Below are positions 14,580 to 21,006 of a DNA stretch of 21,006 nucleotides, one piece after another. Source of the DNA: an uncultured Alphaproteobacteria bacterium (GTDB taxonomy: Bacteria; Pseudomonadota; Alphaproteobacteria; Sphingomonadales; Sphingomonadaceae); contig CAJAHV010000308.1 in assembly GCA_903939555.1 (NCBI GenBank), positions 1 to 21,006 on the forward strand. The letters run 5' to 3'. Each line of letters opens with the position of its first letter. The stretch's first letter is position 1. The notes beneath the pieces were generated by a model. The model saw nothing but the letters and a program-made list of their open reading frames with translations. It had not been told where the DNA came from and ran no database searches. The translations under genes and the position numbers were made by a program.

Positions 14580-15389
14580 CTAATGCGCCAGGAACAGCGG
14601 CACCGGCGCATTGGCCAGCAGCCCGCGTGTCACCCCGCCAAACAGCGTTTCACGCAACCGCGAATGGCCATAAGCGCCCTGTACCAGAAACGCCGCGCGG
14701 CGTTCGGAAATGACGGCACGGATCACCGCTTCCACACCTTCGCCGCTGTCACCGCGTTCGATGATGGTGGCGCTGACGCCGTGGCGTGATAGCCAGATTG
14801 CTGCGTCGCGGGCCGGAAAATCGCTGGGTTTTTCGGCGACGGTCAGCAGTTCGACACTTTCGGCCTGGCGCAGCAGCGGCAGCGCCAGCCGCGTGGCGAT
14901 GGCGGCTTCCTGTGATCCGTCCCAGGCGATGAGTGCGGTGCCGGTGACGGCAATACCACGGCTGGCGGCGGGCACTGCACAGACGAGGCTGGGCGCACGG
15001 ATGGCGACATCGCCAGTGGTCGCCACCTGCGCGCCGGCGTTGCTGGCGAACGGCCCGCTGCTCATCACCACAACATCGGCGAGCCGCGCCGCTTCGCTCA
15101 ACCGCTCGACGACATCGCCGTCGCGGCTCAGCCAGTTCCAACTGACACCTTCGGCCTGCAGACGCGCTTCGACCGCAACGCGTTCGGTGCGGCGCTGGGC
15201 GTTGATCGCTTCGACCAGCGCGGTGACAGGGAAGGCCCCCATCGCCGGCTCACCAAGCGCATAGGCTGCATAGGGCGTAACCTGCATGCAGGCGAGATGC
15301 CCGCCAAAGGCGCGCGCCAGATCGAAAGCGGCCTGCAGCCGCGCGCCCTGCCCTTCATCGGGCTCGATATGTACAAGAATGGTTTTCAT
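14580..15389 (-). CDS. Universal stress protein, tandem UspA domains
   Basis: The gene encodes 269 aa, with GGGAGG 6 bases before ATG 15389. Two USP domains are present. The first (about 1-140) starts MKTILVHIEPDEG. The second (about 150-269) starts ALIAWDGSQEA and ends with G238-x2-G241-x9-G251-GVT, the nucleotide-binding G-x2-G-x9-G pattern. Such tandem USPs act in the cytoplasm in stress, energy limitation or anaerobic survival. An FNR-like box lies 73 bp upstream, between this gene and the FNR-type regulator gene, so control by that regulator is likely. The TAG stop lies within the target tetranucleotide of the IS701-family element. The protein appears complete (PVPLFLAH is a normal end), but the insertion removed its native 3' flank. 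Confidence 0.9.
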   Translation of the reverse strand: MKTILVHIEPDEGQGARLQAAFDLARAFGGHLACMQVTPYAAYALGEPAMGAFPVTALVEAINAQRRTERVAVEARLQAEGVSWNWLSRDGDVVERLSEAARLADVVVMSSGPFASNAGAQVATTGDVAIRAPSLVCAVPAASRGIAVTGTALIAWDGSQEAAIATRLALPLLRQAESVELLTVAEKPSDFPARDAAIWLSRHGVSATIIERGDSGEGVEAVIRAVISERRAAFLVQGAYGHSRLRETLFGGVTRGLLANAPVPLFLAH

Positions 15390-15455
15390 GACGAACCTCC
15401 CATGATGATCCCGACGATCATAAGGGAACCATGGCCCCGCCTAGGCGCGCCGGCA

Positions 15456-15469
15456 TTGACCAAGATCAA
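15456..15469 (-). promoter_or_regulatory. FNR box upstream of the universal stress protein gene
   Basis: TTGACCAAGATCAA matches nine of the ten specified bases of TTGAT-N4-ATCAA. Its centre is 73 bp before ATG 15389, nearly the same distance as the box before the 139-aa membrane protein (75 bp). The -10 expected 31 bp further on is poor (CATGGT, 15433-15428), so activation may be needed. Confidence 0.72.
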
Positions 15470-15491
15470 ACGAAAGCCAAGTTTTCGATTG

Positions 15492-16205
15492 TCAGGTTAC
15501 TTCTTCGGCGGCCTCTGCCAGCGCGGCACTGTTGCGGATGATTACCGCCCTGCCACCCGGCAGATCGATGATGCCGGCGGCGCGCAGCCGGGTCATCTGA
15601 CGACTGACGGTTTCGATGGTCAAGCCGAGCAGATCGGCGATTTCGCCTCGGCTGAGCGGCAGATCGAAGCCCACCGGGCCGACCCCGGCGAGTGCAGGCT
15701 GGCAATCACTGGTCGCCAGCCGACGCCGCATGTCATCCAGAAAGCCAGCAACGCGCGCCATGGCGGTTGCGTGGCCCATGCGCATCAACCAGCGCCGCGC
15801 CCGGTCAAGCTCGGCGAGCGTGCGTTGCAACAATTTTTGTTCCATCTGGCGGTGTTCGGCCAGAGCGCGTTCGAAATCGGCACGCGGAAACACGCACAAT
15901 TCCACATCGGTGAGCGCCACCACATCGTGATCGTCAGCCTCGGCAAAGGGCCGGCCGATGAAATCCCCGGGATACAGCAGCCCCACGATCGCCTCGCTCC
16001 CACCCGAAGTCACGCTCGATATCTTCATTACCCCGGATTGCACATTGGCGCAGACGAACGGCGGATCATCGGCACGGACCAGCGTGTCGCCGCGCCCCAG
16101 CCGACGCGGCACCCCCAGCCGGGACAGGCCGGCCAGTTCCGCGTCGTTCAAGCTGCCGCACAACGCCTTGTCGCGCACACCGCAGACGCTGCATTGTCTG
16201 GTCAT
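15492..16205 (-). CDS. FNR-type oxygen-responsive transcription regulator (Crp/Fnr family)
   Basis: The gene encodes 237 aa from ATG 16205, with GAGAGG 9 bases upstream; the longer frame to 16307 overlaps the transporter gene and lacks family sequence. N-terminal cysteines C5, C8 and C16, plus C104 in VELCVFP, occupy the positions of the E. coli FNR 4Fe-4S ligands (C20, C23, C29, C122). An oxygen-labile cluster is therefore plausible. The cyclic-nucleotide-like beta domain spans about 25-115, with a long dimerisation helix around 120-150. The winged HTH contains LSRGEIADLLGLTIETVSRQMTRL. Its E..SR pattern is the FNR recognition helix that reads TTGAT half-sites. Two such sites lie downstream, before the stress protein and membrane protein genes. 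The subgroup (Fnr, FnrL or FixK-like) cannot be settled without phylogeny, but the four cysteines favour true FNR function. Confidence 0.92.
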   Translation of the reverse strand: MTRQCSVCGVRDKALCGSLNDAELAGLSRLGVPRRLGRGDTLVRADDPPFVCANVQSGVMKISSVTSGGSEAIVGLLYPGDFIGRPFAEADDHDVVALTDVELCVFPRADFERALAEHRQMEQKLLQRTLAELDRARRWLMRMGHATAMARVAGFLDDMRRRLATSDCQPALAGVGPVGFDLPLSRGEIADLLGLTIETVSRQMTRLRAAGIIDLPGGRAVIIRNSAALAEAAEEVT

Positions 16206-16272
16206 TGCCGAGGGCCTCTCCTCAACAGCCAGTGTAGCCCGGAAACCGGCCCCCTTGCCAGCAATTAACGTG

Positions 16273-17184
16273 TCAACCCCGGCTGCGCAGGGCAACGACC
16301 AACCCAATCATGGCAAGTGCCCCGCCCGCCAGCGCCAGCGGCGTCCAGATATAGGCTTCGAACGCCGTCGACAGCGCCATCGCCACCACCGGCACCACGA
16401 CACCATTATACGCTGCCTTACCGGCTCCCAAGCCACGGATGATCGCATAGTAAAGGCTGAACGCCACCGCCGAAGCGACAATGCCGAGATAGACCAACCC
16501 GCCGAGATAGGCGGGCGACAGGTCGATCACCGGCGGCCCGGCAAGCACCCAGGCGACGATGACATTGAACAATCCGCCATAGGCCATCGACCATGCCAGC
16601 CCGCCTTCGATCGGCAGCGACCGGCCAAGCGGGCTCGCCTGCATGACATTGGCTACGCTGGCCGACAGCACGCCGCCGAACGCAAGCGCAAGGCCGAGCA
16701 GGATTGTCGCAGAGTCGACCCCCGGCATCATCAGATCGCGCGCCACCATCATGCCTACCCCGACAAGGCCGATCAGACCACCGATGGCAAAGCGCAGGCT
16801 GGTGCGCTGCCCGAGGAATAGCGCCGACAAGATGGCATTGGGTACCAGCAGTAGCGCGAAACTCAGCGCCACCAGCCCCGACGGCAGATACTGTTCAGCG
16901 CGGTAGACCAGGTTGAAATTGAGCGTGAACTGCATCACTGCGGCGACCACCGCAAAGCCATGGCCGCGCCAGCCGATGCGCAGGCTGCGCCGGGCGGCCA
17001 GGCAGACGACAAGCATCACCGATCCCCCGAGCAAAAACCGCCACGCCACCGACCAGGACGGCGGCACCACCCCCAATTGTGTCTTGATGACCAGCCAAGT
17101 CGAACCCCAAATCAAGGTTATGATGGCAAAATACAGCGCCAGCCTCGGCGTGAAGCGTTCAGCGGTCGCAGGCCCGGCCGTCAT
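16273..17184 (-). CDS. EamA/DMT-superfamily transporter
   Basis: The gene encodes 303 aa with about ten TM helices in two repeated EamA halves, in the inner membrane. The first helix carries IITLIWGSTWLVIKTQLG, the usual start of this family, and the second half contains GGLVYLGIVASAVAFSLYYAII. The C-terminal helices (PVVAMALSTAFE onward) end in a short basic tail. DMT proteins of this type export amino acids or other small metabolites, but substrate cannot be inferred. The ATG at 17184 lies 40 bp after the threonine aldolase gene on the same strand, so the two may be cotranscribed. That would fit an amino-acid-related substrate, but it is only context. No strong Shine-Dalgarno is visible. 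Confidence 0.9.
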   Translation of the reverse strand: MTAGPATAERFTPRLALYFAIITLIWGSTWLVIKTQLGVVPPSWSVAWRFLLGGSVMLVVCLAARRSLRIGWRGHGFAVVAAVMQFTLNFNLVYRAEQYLPSGLVALSFALLLVPNAILSALFLGQRTSLRFAIGGLIGLVGVGMMVARDLMMPGVDSATILLGLALAFGGVLSASVANVMQASPLGRSLPIEGGLAWSMAYGGLFNVIVAWVLAGPPVIDLSPAYLGGLVYLGIVASAVAFSLYYAIIRGLGAGKAAYNGVVVPVVAMALSTAFEAYIWTPLALAGGALAMIGLVVALRSRG

Positions 17185-17224
17185 GCCTGCCGCCCGGCGC
17201 GGGAAGGCTGAAGCACCATGATGA

Positions 17225-18232
17225 TCAACCCAGCGCGTCGATGAGGGCGTCGATATCGGCGTCGGGTGTGTCCCAGGCGATTACGAAGCGGGCTTCGTTG
17301 GCACCCGCCGCGCCCCAATCGTAAAAACCGAAACCGGCTTCCCGCAGCCGCTCAGGCTCGCCGGGACTGAGTTGGACGAAAATCTCGTTGGCCTCGACCG
17401 GGTAAAGCAGCCGGTCGGCAAGCCTTTCGGCGATACGCGCCGCGCCGGCATTGGCACGTGCCGCGTTGCGCAGCCAGACATCGTCGCCGATCATCGCCAG
17501 CAGTTGCGCCGCCTGAAAACGGCCCTTGCTCGGCATCTGGCCGGCACGCTTGCGGCGGAAACGCAGGTCATCGGCAAGCGCTGCGTCGAACACCACGATC
17601 GCTTCGGCCGACAGCCCGCCGTTCTTGATGGTCCCGAAGCTGAGAATATCGATTCCGGCGCGGCAGGTAATGTCTGCCGGATGACAGCCGAGGCGCACCA
17701 CGGCATTGGCAAAGCGCGCACCGTCCATGTGTACCCGCCAGCCCTGCGCCCTGGCATGGCCAGCGAGCGCGGCGACTTCGGCCACGCTGTAGACGGTACC
17801 GGCCTCGGTGGCCTGGGTGATCGAAAGGGCCCGCGCCTGCACCTGGTGAACATCGCCGCGATGCGCCGCCAGTCCTGCGGCAAGGCCCGCCGGCGTCAGC
17901 TTGCCGGCAACGCCGGGTACCAGCAACAGGCTGGCACCGCCGGTGAAGAACCCCGGCGCACCGCATTCATCGACCTGGATATGCGCTTCGTCATGGCAGA
18001 CGATGGCGCCATAGGGCGGCACCAGCGCCGCCAGTGCCAGTGCATTGGCCGCCGTACCGGTGACCACCGGGAACACTGCGCATGGCGCACCGAACAGATC
18101 GCCGAACGCTGCATCAAGCCGCGCCGACAGCGCATCGCCATCATAGCCCGATCGGGACGCCGGGGCTGCGCCAGAGATGGCGGCCAGCACTTCCGGGCAA
18201 GGAGCAGCGGCATTGTCGGAATAGAAGTTCAT
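17225..18232 (-). CDS. ltaE: Low-specificity L-threonine aldolase (PLP-dependent)
   Basis: The gene encodes 335 aa from ATG 18232; ATG 18238 would add two residues and no Shine-Dalgarno separates them. The family start NFYSDNAAAPCPEV is present. HMDGARFANA contains D170, which contacts the PLP ring nitrogen. SFGTIKNGG contains K203, the Schiff-base lysine. H84 in DEAHIQVDECGA matches the ring-stacking histidine. The enzyme cleaves L-threonine or L-allo-threonine to glycine and acetaldehyde in the cytoplasm. The gene is bounded upstream by a terminator that ends the autotransporter transcript, so it needs its own promoter, and downstream by a DMT transporter gene 40 bp away. Stereospecificity cannot be predicted from the sequence. 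Confidence 0.9.
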   Translation of the reverse strand: MNFYSDNAAAPCPEVLAAISGAAPASRSGYDGDALSARLDAAFGDLFGAPCAVFPVVTGTAANALALAALVPPYGAIVCHDEAHIQVDECGAPGFFTGGASLLLVPGVAGKLTPAGLAAGLAAHRGDVHQVQARALSITQATEAGTVYSVAEVAALAGHARAQGWRVHMDGARFANAVVRLGCHPADITCRAGIDILSFGTIKNGGLSAEAIVVFDAALADDLRFRRKRAGQMPSKGRFQAAQLLAMIGDDVWLRNAARANAGAARIAERLADRLLYPVEANEIFVQLSPGEPERLREAGFGFYDWGAAGANEARFVIAWDTPDADIDALIDALG

Positions 18233-18313
18233 GACCATGGCGCTAACGGCCGCAGTGGCGCCGGTCAACGCCGGGAAATGTCAGGCGAGCGTCGCCGTGA
18301 TACCGCAGCCGCC

Positions 18314-18349
18314 AAAAGAAACACGGCAGCGCCCGGGTGGACGCTGCCG
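18314..18349 (-). terminator. Intrinsic terminator of the autotransporter gene
   Basis: On the minus strand, an 8-bp perfect stem (CGGCAGCG at 18342-18349 and CGCTGCCG at 18324-18331) with a 10-base loop is followed by TGTTTCTTTT. It sits 25 bp after the TGA of the autotransporter gene and before the threonine aldolase gene. Confidence 0.82.
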
Positions 18350-18373
18350 CGATCATGGCCCGGGATACCGCGA

Positions 18374-21006
18374 TCAGAACCCGATCGTCAGGGTCGCGCG
18401 CGCACCATGGTTGGTGTTGTTGTCACCAACCACACCCGAATAACCGACGCCCAGGGTGATCTTCTGCGACACGGTGAAGCTCGCCTGAGCTTCGAGGGCA
18501 AGCGCATCCTTGTCGAGCGACACCGTCGATACGCTATAGGGTGCGTTAACGCCCAGGATGACGAGGTTGCTGGCGGCACCGCGGTCACCCATGGTGCGCT
18601 GCCAGCCCGCCGAACCCGACAGTGTCGCCACGCCAGTGGTGAACGCAGTGCGCATCCCCAACGTGGTCAGGGTCACATCGCTGCTCTGGGCAATGCCGGT
18701 TACGCCCGCGATCCCGCCGGTTTCGGCAAATGCCTTGGATTTCACCTTGGCATAAGCAGCGCGAACAAACGGCTCGATCCGGCTGTTGTCAGCCTTGACG
18801 AGATCAAAGGCTACTTCGCCGAACAACTGGTAGGACATGCCATCAATCTGTCCGTTCAAGGCCTGGCCAAGGCCCGGAGCGGTGATGGCGCGGGAACCAT
18901 CGGCATTGCTGCTGGCGATCGAACCGCCGCCGCCGATGGCGAAGCCCGAGCCGTCCTGCCGATAGCCGCCATAGACCGCGCCGCCGACGCTTTCGACTTT
19001 CGACTTGCCGAGGCTGCCGAGGTCCAAATCGGTATGGGTATAGTGGAACATGCCACCAACCGTGAAGCCATTGGCGGCGAAGTCGATCCCCGTCAGCACA
19101 CCGCGCTGTTCAGTGGTGAAGCGACTGCCAACGCCATCGGCACGAGCGGTGCCCCACGAACCGGCTGCACGCAGCCAGAAAGTGGTCGACTTGCCCGCGT
19201 TTTCGCTGGTCACCGACTTGCTGCCGACGATAGTCGAAAGGCCGGCATTCAGGCGATCAAAGACAGCTTCCCGAACTACACGCGTGTCATCTAGGATGGC
19301 CCGACGTTCGGCACTGTGCAATTCGCCTGAAAGCTGGTTGAGCGCCGATGGCAGGTTTGCCCCCTGGGTATAGAGCGCGAAGAATGCCTGTGGGTTGTAA
19401 CCACCATGCACTGCCGCATCAAAGGCATTGGCCACCGCCAATGCGTTGGGCGCAAGGTTGCTGCCGCCGAGCGTAACAAGCGAATTTGGTGCAAGACGCA
19501 GGATGACCGAGGTCGCATCATATACAAGGACTGGCGCAAAGGCCTGACCGTAGTTGCCGAGCGACGTGGTAGCAAAGGTGCCGGTCCGCGATGAACCCGA
19601 AACCAGCGTATAGCTTTGATTGAAGGTCGTGAACGGGAGGCCTGCCACCGTGACGGTCAGGTCGCCGGCGGTCATCGCTGCCCCCGTTGCCGTGACGCGG
19701 TCGGCGGTTGCCGGGTTGAGATCAACGGCAAGCGTCGAGCCCATTGCCAGGTTGAGCGCACCATTGACCGGCAACGTCGCGATCGAGCCGAAGGTTGCTC
19801 CGGGTGTGACCGTCGCGCCTGACTGCGCTGTCAGCGCACCGACCGTGCCCGTACCGGCCAGCGAGGTGCCCATCTGTAGCGTTACTGCCGAATTGGCCAG
19901 CGAACCGGTGACGTTCAGGCGGCCGACGGTTACCGTCGTCGGGCCGGTCACGGTGTTGGCCGAAGCGATGACAAGCACGCCGACACCCTGTTTGGTGATC
20001 GAACCCGTGCCCGAAATTACCTGGTTCAAAGTGGCATCGGTCAGTTGGTTGAAGACCAGCGCAGCGTTGTTGAGAATACCGCCCGACCCCAGTGTCGCGA
20101 CGCTGCCGACCAGCGTGCCGGCGGTGATCGTGGTGCCGCCGGTGAAAGTGTTGGCACCCGCCAGCGTCAGCGCGCCGTCACCCAGCTTGGTGATGCGACC
20201 GCTGCCACCGACCACGCTGCTGAACGTCAAGGCGTTGGCTGCCGTATTGATAGCGCCGGCACCGGCGAAGTTGATCAGGTTGGCAATCGCCAGATTGTTG
20301 GCATTGGCGAGCAACGTGCCGCTGTTCATCGTTATCGTGCCGGAACCGAGCGACGTCGTATTGGCAAAGCCGAGTGTGCCGGCGTTGAGGATCGTACCGC
20401 CGGTATAGATATTGGGCGCGGCCAGGTTGAGCGCGCCGGTGCCGGCTTTGAAGAGGTTGCCCGCGCCACTGATCGGGCCTGCCAGCGTCAATGTGTTGGC
20501 ACCGGTATCGATCGTGCCGGCACCCGCCGTCGTGATGGCGTTGGCAAGCGTCAGGTTGCTGGCGCCTGCCGCCAGCGTCGTGCCGCCCGCCATCACCAGT
20601 GCACCGGCGCCCAAGGCGCTGTCACTGCCGGCAATGATCGTGCCGAGTTGCAGGTCGGTGCCACCGGCATAGCTGTTGCTGGCGGTGAGCGTGACCGAGC
20701 CGCCGCCCTGCTTGATGATCGAGCCGGCGCCGGTAATCGGCGCGGCGATCGTCACATTGGCGCCGGTTGCGGCGAACAAGACGCCCGCGCCGGCCGTGGT
20801 CAGCGAGCCTTCAATACCGGCAGCGAGCGTATAGCCATCGATGGCGAACTGCAGCATCTCGAAAGCCTGCGGTCCGTCGATGGTCACAGTGCCCGCTGCA
20901 CCCTGGAAGATACCGATGGTGCTCTGCCAGTTGGTGTTGAGCATGCTCGGGGCAGCGCCGGTCCAATTGCTGGTCAGTGGGCCCCAGGTACCGGAACCGC
21001 CACTGC
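18374..21006 (-). CDS. Autotransporter (type V secretion) with beta-strand repeats, N-terminus beyond window
   Basis: 876 residues are visible. The frame is open through the window edge, so the ATG at 20944 is internal: upstream codons read SGTWGPLTSNWTG, a typical passenger segment. The passenger (about 1-490) consists of recurring units such as ITKLGDGALTLAGANTFTGG and the related LFKAGTGALNLAAPNIYTGG. These are autotransporter-associated (PATR-type) beta-helix repeats. A linker with LPSALNQLSGELHSAERR leads to a beta-barrel of about 270 residues that begins near FWLRAAGSWG and ends in TLTIGF, with the terminal Phe needed for outer-membrane assembly. The passenger has no visible catalytic motif, so adhesion or aggregation is the likely type of role. 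The signal peptide and promoter are outside the window. A strong terminator follows the gene. Confidence 0.92.
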   Translation of the reverse strand, partial: SGGSGTWGPLTSNWTGAAPSMLNTNWQSTIGIFQGAAGTVTIDGPQAFEMLQFAIDGYTLAAGIEGSLTTAGAGVLFAATGANVTIAAPITGAGSIIKQGGGSVTLTASNSYAGGTDLQLGTIIAGSDSALGAGALVMAGGTTLAAGASNLTLANAITTAGAGTIDTGANTLTLAGPISGAGNLFKAGTGALNLAAPNIYTGGTILNAGTLGFANTTSLGSGTITMNSGTLLANANNLAIANLINFAGAGAINTAANALTFSSVVGGSGRITKLGDGALTLAGANTFTGGTTITAGTLVGSVATLGSGGILNNAALVFNQLTDATLNQVISGTGSITKQGVGVLVIASANTVTGPTTVTVGRLNVTGSLANSAVTLQMGTSLAGTGTVGALTAQSGATVTPGATFGSIATLPVNGALNLAMGSTLAVDLNPATADRVTATGAAMTAGDLTVTVAGLPFTTFNQSYTLVSGSSRTGTFATTSLGNYGQAFAPVLVYDATSVILRLAPNSLVTLGGSNLAPNALAVANAFDAAVHGGYNPQAFFALYTQGANLPSALNQLSGELHSAERRAILDDTRVVREAVFDRLNAGLSTIVGSKSVTSENAGKSTTFWLRAAGSWGTARADGVGSRFTTEQRGVLTGIDFAANGFTVGGMFHYTHTDLDLGSLGKSKVESVGGAVYGGYRQDGSGFAIGGGGSIASSNADGSRAITAPGLGQALNGQIDGMSYQLFGEVAFDLVKADNSRIEPFVRAAYAKVKSKAFAETGGIAGVTGIAQSSDVTLTTLGMRTAFTTGVATLSGSAGWQRTMGDRGAASNLVILGVNAPYSVSTVSLDKDALALEAQASFTVSQKITLGVGYSGVVGDNNTNHGARATLTIGF

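Noticed and set aside
17372..19294. 640-codon open frame on the plus strand
   Set aside because: It is antisense to the threonine aldolase and autotransporter genes and spans the terminator between them. The protein shows no domain and arises from GC-rich codon bias.
20820..20944. ATG 20944 as the start of the autotransporter
   Set aside because: The frame continues to the window edge with typical passenger sequence (SGTWGPL, NWTG), and no signal peptide follows this ATG.

Overview
The window looks like chromosomal DNA of an alphaproteobacterium, most likely a sphingomonad (order Sphingomonadales). The grounds are indirect: high GC with strong codon bias, dense gene packing with 4-base start/stop overlaps, and the mix of genes. 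These are a fused gamma-alpha KorA with KorB, an FNR-type regulator, an autotransporter built of beta-strand repeats, and an IS701-family element. No rRNA, tRNA or CRISPR array is visible, and the species cannot be fixed from this sequence.

Minus-strand block, 1-8086. Read in transcription order it holds aminopeptidase N, an HDAC-fold deacetylase, korA-korB (2-oxoacid:ferredoxin oxidoreductase), an ECF sigma factor, a one-TM probable anti-sigma factor, and a Met/His-rich periplasmic Spy/CpxP-like protein cut by the window edge. korA/korB overlap by ATGA. The last three genes overlap by GTGA and ATGA, so they form one translationally coupled unit resembling a CnrYXH-type envelope or metal sensing system.

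Plus-strand block, 8471-12169. A GrpB/UPF0157 protein has an AT-rich 23-bp dyad in its promoter. It is followed by a YeeZ-like atypical SDR and, overlapping it by ATGA, a xanthine-dehydrogenase-family molybdopterin large subunit. The FAD and 2Fe-2S subunits are not adjacent.

FNR island, 12302-16205, minus strand. An FNR-type regulator with four candidate cluster cysteines (C5, C8, C16, C104) and the E..SR recognition helix lies upstream of a tandem universal stress protein. That gene is followed by a 139-aa three-TM protein of unknown function. Each of the two downstream genes has an FNR box about 74 bp before its start codon. The box of the membrane protein gene is a perfect TTGAT-N4-ATCAA with a well-placed -10. 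The simplest reading is a small oxygen-responsive regulon encoded next to its regulator.

A 1414-bp IS701-family element (13166-14579) sits between the stress protein gene and the membrane protein gene. It landed exactly on the stop codon of the stress protein, and the duplicated target tetranucleotide restored the stop. It separated that gene from a 10-bp inverted repeat that originally began at the stop codon. The transposase needs a -1 frameshift at C CCA AAA to reach its family-typical C-terminus. Beside this lies a pentanucleotide tandem repeat (11 x CTYGG).

Right end, 16273-21006, minus strand. It holds an EamA/DMT exporter, a low-specificity threonine aldolase, a clear intrinsic terminator, and the C-terminal 876 residues of an autotransporter whose start lies beyond the window.
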